This document shows, piece by piece, positions 8,047 through 16,883 of a stretch of DNA of 18,898 nt (the first letter of the stretch is position 1; each line of letters starts with the position of its first letter). Location of the stretch: positions 1 to 18,898 of the forward strand of contig MSJI02000290.1 of NCBI GenBank assembly GCA_001931905.2, read 5' to 3'. A program made the position numbers and the translations under genes. Source of the DNA: Cladosporium sp. IMV 00045 (lineage: Eukaryota; Ascomycota; Dothideomycetes; Cladosporiales; Cladosporiaceae). The notes beneath the pieces are model-generated. The model did no database searches. It had not been told where the DNA came from and saw only the letters and a program-made list of their open reading frames with translations.

Positions 8047-9207
8047 TCAATCGCTCAACGACTGACCCTCCTCCTTCCCCATACTCTTCTTCCTCCCATG
8101 CCCCGTCTCCTTCTCCTTCTCCTTCGCACCAGCACCATTCAATCCACTCACAAATCCACCCAACAGCACGCCCGCCCGTCCAATCGATTTCCGGACATCG
8201 ACTTCGAAATCGTCAAAAGCCCTCTGCAGCGTTTGCCCCGACGTCTCTTTTTGCTCGGTCGGGGAAACCGGATTCGAAGCCAACGGGCTGTGAAGCAGCG
8301 GTCCCGCGCTGCGGCGTTTGCGCCGCTTGGCGCTCGCGAGGAGGTCGTCGATGCTGGGCTTTAGGGTCGTTTCTTGCTGTTGGGCTTGCTGGAGGGATGT
8401 GGATGAGAGGTGGGAGGGTGAGTTGATTTCGAGTTCGGGCTCGGTGACTTCTTCGATGGTGGAGGGAAGCGAGGAGGAGAACGTCTTGCTCGGTTGCGAG
8501 AGGTCTTGGGGCGCGGGTTCGTTGACCAAGGAGGCTGGTGGAGGCGGCGGTGGCGGCGTGGAAGGCAACACCACAGCCGTCTGCTGATGTTGCTGCTGCT
8601 GCTGACCGAACTGCCTGCCCCAGCGACACTCGCTGGGATAATCGCAGGTGTTCCAACAATCCTTCTCCTCAGCAGTGCCAACAACCCCACCCTGCAAAAC
8701 CGCCTTCCTCGCAAAAAACAACGGCCTCGGCACATCCGCCACGTTCTCAACCCTGCTCACCTCCCCCTCCCCCTGTCCAAACTCCAAAAGCGCCTGCGCA
8801 ACCTCCCTCTGCGCCTCCACATCCCTCCTCCAACTCCCCCAAGCCTTCCAACCCGCATAATCAAACTCACTCGCACACGCCCTTGATTTCCTCGTAGTAA
8901 CCACTCCCGTCCTTCGATCGCGCTTCGTGACCGGCGCGCCGGCGCAGAAAAAGTGGCCGTCGTCGAGGCAGCGGCGCGTCGTGCCGAGGTGGTAGACGCG
9001 GGAGCACAGGTGGCATTGCCAGAGCCAGAAGAGGGGGGTGGGGGGTGGTGGGGGGAGGGTGAGGGGGATGGGGTTTGTTTTGGGTGGTTTGGTGGTTTGC
9101 GGTTGGGGTGCTGGTGTTATGGGGAGTTGGGGGGAGAAGGGCGAGGGAGGGAGGGAGAGGTGGGAGGGGCGGAAGGGGGTGGGGGTTATGTTTAGGGTGG
9201 TGCGCAT
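8047..9207 (-). CDS. Uncharacterised Cys/His-rich, possibly zinc-binding protein
   Basis: Single exon, 386 aa. I cannot name the family. Residues 1-60 are Pro/Thr/Ser-rich and disordered. The core begins with LWQCHLCSRVYHLGTTRRC: C65-x2-C68-x4-H73-x6-C80, then H85-x2-C88, a further C111 in ACASEFDYAGWKAW, and a last cluster DCWNTCDYPSECRWG with C184, C188 and C194. Ten Cys/His residues in two groups look like a bipartite zinc-binding fold; this is inference. Between them is a Glu-rich helix (about 129-150). The rest is disordered: a Q/H run (200-210), a P7 run, and the basic stretch AKRRKRR that could be a nuclear signal. An amphipathic segment RAFDDFEVDVRKSIGRAGVLLGG lies near the end, followed by a Lys/Glu-rich tail. 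No signal peptide or membrane span is evident. The DNA shows alternating G-rich and C-rich blocks, described in the findings. Confidence 0.78.
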   Translation of the reverse strand: MRTTLNITPTPFRPSHLSLPPSPFSPQLPITPAPQPQTTKPPKTNPIPLTLPPPPPTPLFWLWQCHLCSRVYHLGTTRRCLDDGHFFCAGAPVTKRDRRTGVVTTRKSRACASEFDYAGWKAWGSWRRDVEAQREVAQALLEFGQGEGEVSRVENVADVPRPLFFARKAVLQGGVVGTAEEKDCWNTCDYPSECRWGRQFGQQQQQHQQTAVVLPSTPPPPPPPASLVNEPAPQDLSQPSKTFSSSLPSTIEEVTEPELEINSPSHLSSTSLQQAQQQETTLKPSIDDLLASAKRRKRRSAGPLLHSPLASNPVSPTEQKETSGQTLQRAFDDFEVDVRKSIGRAGVLLGGFVSGLNGAGAKEKEKETGHGRKKSMGKEEGQSLSD

Positions 9208-10072
9208 GTTGGACTTGTGAGATTTTTTGTTTTCTTCGTTTTTTGGTGGAAGAGCTGTTGTTTGAGAGGTCGTTTGGCTGCTTGATTGATATCAGGTGTC
9301 TAGTAATGATGCTGTGGAAGACGAAAGACCGGCTTCGTCTTCGATGATTCGAGAATAATCGTCAAGTATGTCGCTGAAGAGCCGTGTGCTGCGATCTGAC
9401 TTCCAGATATTCGTGCAGTGATCACTAAATTGATGTAATGGAGGTACAAGAACGAAGTGAAGGAAAGGGAAAGAGAAGGAAAAGGTGAGGTCGGCAACGC
9501 TGCCACGCTCCCGACACTGACACAATGCTGTGCTAAAATTCATAATCTTACAACTCATATTCGATATTTCCGACATTCGCTTGCCCACGTGGCGTTCTTT
9601 GTTTCCCACGGCGTCTGCGTGTGCATTTTCTTTGTTCCGACCTCGTGGCGAGACGGGCGGCTCGCTTCGTTCTTTGGTTTTCCCTTTGTCTGGAGGAAGA
9701 GACATTTGAAATAATGTTCTGTGGTCCAGCCATGAGAATTGCTTTGGCCCTCCTTCTCTGCAGTAGCCAAACGAGAGCATCTGTACACGTGTTGCCCGAA
9801 TCGCCGCCTTCGTAGATGGTAAGTCCGATCAGTTGCGAATGGATAGTTATCCAACAGTGGCAAAAATATATCCAAGAAATACTGTCGTTGAATGTGTCTT
9901 TCAACCAACACACCTAAGAATGTCGTAATAGCTGATACCTGTGCTAGACTGTCTCGACAGTCCCGAGGCCCTGAATTGACCCAGCAAAAATTGCAAAGTC
10001 TCGTTTGCGCTTTGTCTAAGCACGTGGCACTGACTCCAGTGCATGTTCAATTGTCGAAGACAAAGAATGCTT
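9208..10072. other. Intergenic region between Cys-rich and sorting-nexin genes
   Basis: This 865-bp space holds the promoter of the leftward Cys-rich gene and the 3' flank of the leftward sorting-nexin gene. Base composition is near even, unlike the genes around it. The longest open frame (minus strand, 9292-9780, 162 codons) has no recognisable domain or codon bias. I see no tRNA or repeat. A CACGTG hexamer at 10021-10026 is the only named motif noticed. Confidence 0.5.
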
Positions 10073-13000
10073 TTAATGCGTAACGACCTTCAACGCTTGG
10101 AGCATCAGCCCAAACATGAGGCCCCTGCTCACCTCCGGTAATTGCAGACAGTCAAAGACTCGACCGAGCGCTTCACTGCTGGCGGCGGCTCCCATGACAC
10201 TCGACATCGCTTGAGGCATACCCCTGGTAGTCAGCAACTCGCGGGCCAGTTTCTGCAGTTCCTCTTTTTCGATGTCGGTCTTCTCTGGGTGGTCGCGCTC
10301 CCAAGCCTTCGTTTCCTCTTCTGTGGGCAGGGCGTTCTCCCGGAGCTTGTAGATATGGCTGGCGACACCCGAGTCTGAGAGGTTGTTGTCGAGAGTGGAC
10401 TTTTGAAGTAGCTGGCGAATGTCCTCGAGCTGCGGGTTTCCAGGGCGGAGGAGGTAGGTCTTTGCAGCGGCGAGGAGCGTGCGTCGGATTTGCCAGGCAG
10501 AGCTGAGGGTGTAAAGTTCGTTGACAACGGCGACTGCGAAAAAGGTCAGCAATGAGCATTGTTAGAAGGCGGCAATTGACTTACACATGAGCTCCACAGC
10601 TACCGCGGTCTCTTGTTCAGAGAGCGGTGGCTTGCGTTGCTTCTCCGGCTTTACTGCAGGCTTTGGTCGCAATGGAGTAGCTGGAGGTTCGTCTGAAGAA
10701 GCCGTCATAGTCTGGTCCAGTTTCGATCGCCTGGTATCTGTGCTCAGTCTTGCTATCTGTGAGGGCGATCCGTAGTCGTCAGAAATATCAGAAGGCGGAG
10801 GCGGCAGAACGAAAGCCTCATCGATTGCAGCGGTAGTCGGTGGTGGCTCGCTTGATGGAGTAGGAGGTGAGAACTGCCCAGGAACAAATGATGGCGGTCG
10901 ACTGGTCAAGTCGACGCTGGACGACATGGGAGACACCACATCGTCCCCTTTCCCTTCAGTATCTGTCGTGGCTGCCGAGCTACCCTTGCGCTCGAGAGCA
11001 GACGATGGGAACGAAGACAAGGAGTCATGGCTTTGTCGCGTGGCGCTGGTATGCACCCATGAGCTTTCTGAGCTAATGGATTGCGCGGTGCTTGAGTTGC
11101 TTCTTTGCATTCCTGCAGGCGGTGTGCTTGTGCTGGTTCTGCTAAGACTTGTCCTGCTTGGGCTCGCTTGCGACGGTGTGGTCTTCTTTCCACCGACAAG
11201 TCCCGCTACGCCACCGAAGAAAGCCTTTCCACCACCAGCGACACCACCTGCAACATCCTTGGGTGCTTTTGCAAGAGCATCAATGACATTCCCACCAAGC
11301 TTGCCGAAAGCGTCAGGAGTCGGCCAGCCAAATTTGCCACGCTCGCCAGGGGACTTTGACATGGCTTGTTCCTTCTCCAGAAAACGTTTCATGCCCTCAC
11401 TTTCTGCCAGTGATTGATAGCGCATGGCATTCTGCAGGTAGCGTTCAAGGTCCTCACGCAGCGAGGTCTTGGTGCTCCCTCGCCATTTAGGAAGCTCAGG
11501 GTTGGTTTCCGTGAACTGTGCGCCAGTGATCACACTGATTCTCCGTAGCACCTCGTGCAGAACTTCAAAGTCCGCAAATTTGCGGGCGATCATCCAACCT
11601 GGGAAGGCGGAGTTCGATGGCTCAACTTGGATGAGGTAGTCAATCGCGGGTTTACTCTTTATGGTGGTCTTGTCCCCTGGCACAGAGTCGTCAAAGATGG
11701 AGATGATGGCATTGTGCAATGTGATCTGAGGAGCTTCCATGCGAGGCGTGTCAGCTTTTTCAGATGATAGAGCCGTCGGTTGCTGTGTCGGTAGCAGCTG
11801 ATCGAAGTTTGTGAAGGGCTGCGAAGCCGAGCGAGCATTCTTTTCTGCTACGTTCACCGGATCGGCAGCACGGTCGTCAGTCCAAGCAGATGCCTCAGTC
11901 TCTTGGCGCTCGCGATCGCTGTCGCTGGAAGTAGGTGTTGGCGCGCCGTGAGTCGTCACTGAATCCGAGAGCTCTCCACTCGCGGTGAGAGCGGCCGGAG
12001 TCGGGTGGTCTGCCTCTTCTTGGGCTCGTCTACGATCTTCCTCGATCATAAGCTGCGTCAGCCTGCGGGCTTCTTTCATTGCATCGTCCATTGCTTCTTC
12101 CGCGCGGCTCATGTTCCTTCTGTGTTCAGAGGTCTGGCCCTGGTTGTTACCCTCCTTCTTGCTGCCAACGTTCTGAGCGGGCGTTGTGGGGTTACCGCGG
12201 TTCGGGTTGCTTTGCGGTTGCTTGGTATCCGAGCGTCCCTCTACTCCAGCATCCACGATATCCATAACACTTTTTGTTGTCTCTGAGGTTTCCAATCCAT
12301 ACACAATCCACTCGTTGATCCACTCCGGCCTAGAGCACAAGCTTATCGTCGATTTGAGAACAAGCTGCGACAGAACCTCTTTGAGAAACAGGTGCGTTGG
12401 TGGGAATGCATAAGCCTTGGGGTCCAGGTAGGCTTTGAGGATGTCTTCAGCGACCATGTTGAGTCTGTGATCCTGGTGCTTCTTGTCCAGGACATGCGCA
12501 AGACTACTGTCAGGTTTGAGATGCAGGTACAAAGCAATAGCTTCATGCGCAGGAACAGTAGGTGAAGCATTCAAGGCGGTCGCGAGCTCGTTGAGGAAAA
12601 CGATGATGAGACTGCTGGTGTTCGTCACAAAGTCGAGGAACGCATCGGCAGGTCGCTTCCTCTCCAGATGGCCGGAGAGGGACAGCATGAAAGACACGAG
12701 GGTGTGTTTGCATGATTGCGGGAAGGTCTCCTCCCCGGGAAGTGTCGGGTCGTACCAGTAGTGCACATAGTCTTTGATGACGGCGTTGGCGAAAGTATCC
12801 AAGGCAGCAGCAGTCTCGGGCTCGAAGCGCGAAAAGTCAAGCTGATGGTTCGCATTCAGCTTCGTTTCTTCCCTCTCATCGACCGCCGACTCCGCAGAGA
12901 GTCGCAAGTCCAAAAGCCTTCTTGCGAGGTCGAGGCCTGTTTCCTTCCTGCGCTGTTGCTCCAGTCTCTTTACGCTTTCATCGCGATCGTCGGATCGGAT

Positions 13001-13345
13001 CCCTTCCCATGTTGCATGGAGGACCACACCGCCGGCGACACCGATGAACACCAGTCCCACACGACCGAACACAAAGTATGTCGAAGCTCCAAAGCCGACC
13101 AAACATGCGCCTAGTGTTTCATTGCTGGCGTGCGCCAGGAAGTGCAGAGTTCTGTCCGTAAGGGTCTGCAGAAGATTTGACTGAGGAGGTTTAGGCTGCT
13201 CGTTTCCTATATCGTTGTTTCCCTTAGAGCCGTCATTGTCGTCTATGGGCGTAGGTTCTTTCGTCTCGACATTGCTGACAGGCTGCTGGGTAGGCTGATC
13301 GCCGCCTACGAGAGGCGCAGTCCCCTCCCGCTGTGATTCTTCCAT
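10073..13345 (-). CDS. Membrane-anchored sorting nexin: PXA, PX and Nexin_C domains
   Basis: Two exons, 13345-10585 and 10533-10073, giving 1073 aa from the ATG at 13345. Residues 78-110 form a hydrophobic hairpin (CLVGFGASTYFVFGRVGLVF and onward) that should anchor the protein in a membrane, probably ER. The PXA domain follows (about 165-360, with HYWYDPTLPGEETFP and HLKPDSSLAHVL). A disordered charged stretch precedes the PX domain at about 538-660, where WMIARKFADFEVLHEVLRR matches the phosphoinositide-binding strand and LPKWRG the following loop; PI3P binding is likely from the family. A long Ser/Thr/Pro-rich linker leads to a C-terminal Nexin_C domain (about 905-1050), which is complete only after splicing. 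The order is that of the SNX13/14/19/25 and yeast Mdm1 group, but I see no RGS domain between PXA and PX, so it resembles SNX19 more than Mdm1. Family roles are organelle contact sites and endosomal traffic. Confidence 0.94.
10534..10584 (-). other. Intron in the sorting-nexin gene (51 bp)
   Basis: Read on the minus strand, the donor is GTAAGT starting at 10584, the branch-like GCTGAC is at 10550-10545 and the acceptor CAG ends at 10534. It splits a Phe codon in phase 1 (T|TC) and joins VELM to FAVVNELYTL, restoring the Nexin_C helix. Reading through gives a stop shortly after. Confidence 0.93.
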
Positions 13346-13650
13346 GCTCGTGTATTCCTTCTGAGGTCGATGACCATGATCAAGCCATCATGTAAATGCG
13401 AGCGTTGGCGGGGGGCGAGTCGTCTCTTTCAATTGTCTAGAGCTTAGGCGTTCACCGGACGGTCAAAGCGCAGCAATAATCAGGAGTGAAGGTTGCGTAT
13501 GCCTTTCGATCCGGAGCTGAGCCCCACATTGATCGGCGGTAGGGAGCGGGCCGTAACCTAGCACGAAGAGAGCTGCAGCGAGGCAGCAAAGAAGCTGAGA
13601 AAGAAGCAGATGGCCTTGGCGCTGGTGGCCAAAGAGCCATTGCCCTGCAT

Positions 13651-13657
13651 TGACTCA
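13651..13657 (+). promoter_or_regulatory. TGACTCA element (Gcn4/CPC1-type) upstream of tyrosyl-tRNA synthetase
   Basis: A perfect TGACTCA, with flanks ATTGACTCATG, lies 136 bp before the synthetase ATG and 30 bp before a TATAAA box. In fungi the general amino-acid control factor (Gcn4, CPC1, CpcA) binds this site and aminoacyl-tRNA synthetase genes are among its targets. Two other copies of the heptamer in the window fall at coding positions, so the sequence alone is weak; position and target gene carry the call. Confidence 0.55.
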
Positions 13658-13680
13658 TGTAGGTGAGAGAAACATATTGA

Positions 13681-13686
13681 TATAAA
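13681..13686 (+). promoter_or_regulatory. TATA box of the tyrosyl-tRNA synthetase gene
   Basis: TATAAA in the context GATATAAACG, 107 bp before the start codon and just downstream of the TGACTCA element. Spacing fits a fungal core promoter with a leader of about 50-80 nt. Confidence 0.45.
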
Positions 13687-13792
13687 CGTTTTGGAGACAG
13701 ATAAAGACACACTTCTTGGACGATTACTGGCCTCACGAACAGAACTCAAAGAAACTATCAACGTCTGCCTTCGAGGCTCCTCTACCACAAAA

Positions 13793-15079
13793 ATGTCGGT
13801 CCAACCTCAAACTCCGCAAGAAAAATTGCAGCTCATCACGAGCAACCTGCAGGAAGTGCTCAACCCGGAGATCATCGAAGAAGTGCTGAACAAAAATGAG
13901 CGCCCGCTCAAGATCTACTGGGGCACCGCGACGACGGGGAAGCCTCATTGCGGCTACTTCGTGCCCATGCTGAAGATCGCCGAGTTCCTCGCCGCCGGGT
14001 GCGAAGTCACCGTCCTGCTGGCCGACGTGCACGGCTTCCTCGACAACCTCAAAGCGCCCATCGAGCTGGTCAAGGAGCGCGTGGGCTACTACCGCTACGC
14101 CATCACCGAGGCCATGCGCGCCGTCAACGTCGACGTCTCGCGCCTGAAATTCGTCACCGGCTCCGACTACCAGACCCGCGGCAGCAGCTCCGGCGACCCC
14201 TTCTCGGGCTACCCCTTCGACCTCCTCCGCCTGTCCACCTCAGTCTCCGGCCACGACGCCACCAAGGCCGGCTCCGAGGTCGTCAAGCAGGTCGAGGCCC
14301 CTCCGCTCTCCTCGCAAATTTACCCCGTCATGCAGGCCCTGGACGAGGAGTACCTGGGCGTGGACGCGCAGTTCGGCGGCGTCGACCAGCGCAAAATCTT
14401 CACCCTGGCCGTCGAATGCCTGCCGCGCATCGGCTACCGCAAGCGCGCCCATCTGATGAACCCCCTGATCCCCGGCCTGCAGGAGGGCGGCAAGATGAGC
14501 TCGTCCGACCCGGACTCCAAGATCGACCTGATCGACACGCCGGACGTCGTCAAGCGCAAGCTGAAGAAAGCCTTCTGCCCGCCCCGCCAGGTGGAGGGCA
14601 ACGGCGTCATCAGCTTCGTCGAGTACGTCCTGCTGCCCGCCTCCGCGCTCAAGAACACCGAGAAGCCCGGCGAGCCGCGCTTCGTCGTCACCCGCCGCGA
14701 CGCCGAGCCCCTCGTCTACTCCTCCATCGACAAGATCAAGGAGGACTACCTTGCGGATGTCCTGCAGCCGCAGGCGCTCAAGCCCGCCGTCACCGAGGCG
14801 CTGCTGGAGATTCTCGCGCCGATCAAGAAGGCCTTCGACGAGTCGCCCGAGTGGCAGGCCGTCGAAGCCAAGGGCTACCCGCCGCCCCCTCCTCCTGAGA
14901 AGAAGGTGAAGAAGCCGAAGAACCTGGGCTCCCGCTTCCCTGGTGCCAAGGGCGGTGCGCCTGCGGCGGTGGCGAACGGCGAGGTCGAGGCGAAACCTGA
15001 CGGTCACCTCGAGGGAAAGGACGCCGAGGCCATTGCTGTCGGTAGATTTAAGGAGGAGGCCACGGGTGGCTCGTCATGA
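13793..15079 (+). CDS. Cytosolic tyrosyl-tRNA synthetase
   Basis: Single exon, 428 aa from ATG 13793; the in-frame extension upstream starts with TTG and is not used. It charges tRNA-Tyr. Class Ic signatures are clear: YWGTATTGKPHCGYF (42-56) holds the HIGH-equivalent PHCG, and GGKMSSS (232-238) is the KMSKS loop. Tyrosine-binding residues match the human enzyme: Tyr42, Tyr177, Gln181, Asp184 and Gln199 for human Y39, Y166, Q170, D173 and Q188. The offset between these blocks shows an eight-residue insertion (around 129-141, GSSSGDPFSGY) that the human protein lacks. The body ends near 370; a proline run (PPPPPPEKK) and Lys-rich KKVKKPKNLGSRFPGAKGG follow, likely helping tRNA binding, then an acidic tail. 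Codons are extremely C-rich at third positions, a sign of high expression. No mitochondrial presequence is seen. A TGACTCA element and TATA box precede it. Confidence 0.97.
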   Translation: MSVQPQTPQEKLQLITSNLQEVLNPEIIEEVLNKNERPLKIYWGTATTGKPHCGYFVPMLKIAEFLAAGCEVTVLLADVHGFLDNLKAPIELVKERVGYYRYAITEAMRAVNVDVSRLKFVTGSDYQTRGSSSGDPFSGYPFDLLRLSTSVSGHDATKAGSEVVKQVEAPPLSSQIYPVMQALDEEYLGVDAQFGGVDQRKIFTLAVECLPRIGYRKRAHLMNPLIPGLQEGGKMSSSDPDSKIDLIDTPDVVKRKLKKAFCPPRQVEGNGVISFVEYVLLPASALKNTEKPGEPRFVVTRRDAEPLVYSSIDKIKEDYLADVLQPQALKPAVTEALLEILAPIKKAFDESPEWQAVEAKGYPPPPPPEKKVKKPKNLGSRFPGAKGGAPAAVANGEVEAKPDGHLEGKDAEAIAVGRFKEEATGGSS

Positions 15080-15626
15080 AAATAGTACGTCTTGATTTTA
15101 CATACTTGAAATGAAGTTATGGTGATGATACGGTAGCATAGAAGAAGATGAGGATTGACAGAATAGTAGAGCAATCCGCTTAAAATGCATTTTCTTAGCC
15201 AGCTAGAAGAAAAAGAAAAATTGTAGCTACCTCACAAGCGCTTTCTGAAGCGGTGTTGCGATCTCTGTCCTTTGAATTGTGTCTTCGCAAACCCCATGCG
15301 TCCATTATTTCGTCGTCGCAAAAAGAAAAGAAAAGATCTCATAAGAAACTCCGCTAATTGCGCCCACACCCTGTGCTGATTTGCCGTTGTCTTGATGCCG
15401 TGACTTCGCAGCTAGAACGCCATGATCGTTAAGGAAGAGATGAAAAAGAAAAAGAAGAAGAAGAAGAAGAAAAAAAGCCAGTCCCAATAATGCACATGTT
15501 GCAAATGTACATCTTACATGGAAGATAGCCGAACATGAAAGAGAAATCATACACTCTCTGCCAGAGGCTCAGAAGAACAAGAGAAATGAACATTGAAAGC
15601 AAAACCACAAACTTCACTCAGAGCAC
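15080..15626. other. Convergent 3' intergenic region
   Basis: This 547-bp, AT-rich space lies between the 3' ends of the synthetase and the F-box-like gene and probably holds both 3' UTRs. It includes A/G-rich stretches and an AAG microsatellite. No gene or RNA is supported. Confidence 0.6.
15452..15469 (+). repeat. AAG trinucleotide microsatellite (6 copies)
   Basis: Six AAG units inside a longer purine tract (about 15431-15477). Non-coding on both strands as far as can be seen. Confidence 0.85.
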
Positions 15627-16883
15627 TCACTGAGTCAAGAAGAGCTTCTTCTTCCGCAACATCGACTCGAAGCACATCTGCACCACGCCGTTCGACTGTT
15701 TCGAGCGCGAGTGGTAAGTGCTATGCGGTGCCCAGACGGGGTGTTTGACGAACATGACATCGTCCGCGCGGATCCTCGTGAGCAGGTCGAGGAAGTGGTC
15801 GTTCGGGTAGTAGACATCGAGCGTCTTGCGGCCCTGGAAGTTCATGTAGAAGCGGGCCAGCGTGCCGTGCGTGGCCAGGTGGCGGAGGACGGAGTGCAGG
15901 TTCTCGTCGTGCACGAAGCGGCGCTCCTCGGCGTTGTGCATCTGCGGATTCAGCGAGGGCTGCGCGTCTTCGAACAGCATCGTGACGTGGCGGATGAAGC
16001 TGGTGTTGCTCGGTCCGATCATCTTGAGGAATTTCCGGACGGGTTTGAAGCCCAGCTCGCCCCAGTCGGCGGCCCAGATGGGGCCATAGCGGCGGCTTTG
16101 TCGTTGGAAGAAGAACTCGTTTTCGGAGTAGAGGATGCTGCGGCCTTCGGTGTAGACTTGACGGCATGTGCGCAGGAAAGCTGATGAGCGTTGGAAGTGC
16201 TTGTTGGGAGCACCGAAATCGAAGCGAGCTGGAGAGACGAATGCGAGTCGGTAGACTTCGTTGCGGAGTTCTGCTGGGAGGTCCAGGAAGCCAGCACGTT
16301 CAGAGCGAGATGATGCTCGGCTGGCGGATGAGCTGGCAGCGGTTTGTTCCAAGGTGCGGCCGCGAGTCTTTGCTCGTTTGGATGGTGGTAGTGAGATATT
16401 TGAGCCAGAGTTGAGGATTGGTTGTTGACCGAGGTATGAGTTGAGATCAATGTTGAGAACGATTTGGCGTTCAGGCCCGGCAGGTACGTTGACAGTGAGT
16501 TGAATGGGTGCCACCTGCTCAATTGATTGTGCGGGACGGTTCCTCAAAGGTACGGCATTACCGTAGTCAGATAGCATGGCATCGCCCTCTGAGTCTGAGA
16601 TTGAGGCTTCAGACAAAGGTGGCGAGGGCGTGCGTTTACGCTTGCGGGACGTTACCACCTTGATGCCCTCATCGTCGCTGGTGACGTCCTGTTCTGAGTC
16701 GCTACGGTCTGACTCGGCTTCATCACTGATGGCCACGGCCGAGTCGACGAATGGCGATGCGGTCTTGCCGACACTACGGCGAATTGGACGTCCGGTCTTG
16801 GAGTTGTATGAGACGGCAGGCGAGGTTTGGCCGGGTTTGGTACGTTGACCGGCTGGGAGTTGTGGTGTCACTGCCTTGTCCAT
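15627..16883 (-). CDS. F-box-like protein with disordered, nuclear-signal-bearing N-terminus
   Basis: Single exon, 418 aa from ATG 16883. Residues 1-195 are disordered: an acidic Ser/Asp/Glu stretch (53-73), the basic SRKRKRTPSPP (79-89) and PSKRAKTRGR (167-176), both possible nuclear signals, and a short hydrophobic segment QIVLNIDLNSYLG (140-152) that may be a strand. At 199-216, FLDLPAELRNEVYRLAF is the F-box-like start typical of a large family of ascomycete proteins, often of unknown target. A conserved-looking region follows: SAFLRTCRQVYTEGRSILYS and the aromatic ENEFFF, then a mixed domain to residue 410. The family pattern (LPxELRNxIY, then LLxxCRQIYxE) suggests a substrate adaptor or a degenerate F-box protein; Skp1 binding is not shown. 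No membrane span or signal peptide is seen. It is convergent with the synthetase gene. Confidence 0.8.
   Translation of the reverse strand: MDKAVTPQLPAGQRTKPGQTSPAVSYNSKTGRPIRRSVGKTASPFVDSAVAISDEAESDRSDSEQDVTSDDEGIKVVTSRKRKRTPSPPLSEASISDSEGDAMLSDYGNAVPLRNRPAQSIEQVAPIQLTVNVPAGPERQIVLNIDLNSYLGQQPILNSGSNISLPPSKRAKTRGRTLEQTAASSSASRASSRSERAGFLDLPAELRNEVYRLAFVSPARFDFGAPNKHFQRSSAFLRTCRQVYTEGRSILYSENEFFFQRQSRRYGPIWAADWGELGFKPVRKFLKMIGPSNTSFIRHVTMLFEDAQPSLNPQMHNAEERRFVHDENLHSVLRHLATHGTLARFYMNFQGRKTLDVYYPNDHFLDLLTRIRADDVMFVKHPVWAPHSTYHSRSKQSNGVVQMCFESMLRKKKLFLTQ

Larger units (their letters stand above)
13346..13792. promoter_or_regulatory. Divergent promoter region between sorting-nexin and tyrosyl-tRNA synthetase genes
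   Basis: This 447-bp space separates two divergent start codons. It contains a TGACTCA element and a TATAAA box on the side of the synthetase gene, both listed separately. Short frames in it have no coding character. Confidence 0.6.

Noticed and set aside
9292..9780. 162-codon minus-strand frame between the Cys-rich and sorting-nexin genes
   Set aside because: No recognisable domain, no codon bias, near-even base composition, and other frames of similar length overlap it. It is not supportable as a gene without transcript data.
13691..13792. N-terminal extension of tyrosyl-tRNA synthetase as a mitochondrial presequence
   Set aside because: The extension opens with TTG, not ATG, contains acidic residues and lies next to the TATA box. 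The ATG at 13793 gives the normal fungal start.
13948..15007. Long overlapping frames on both strands inside the tyrosyl-tRNA synthetase gene
   Set aside because: Arg/Pro-rich or Leu/Gly/Val-rich shadows caused by strong codon bias; the synthetase frame explains the region fully.
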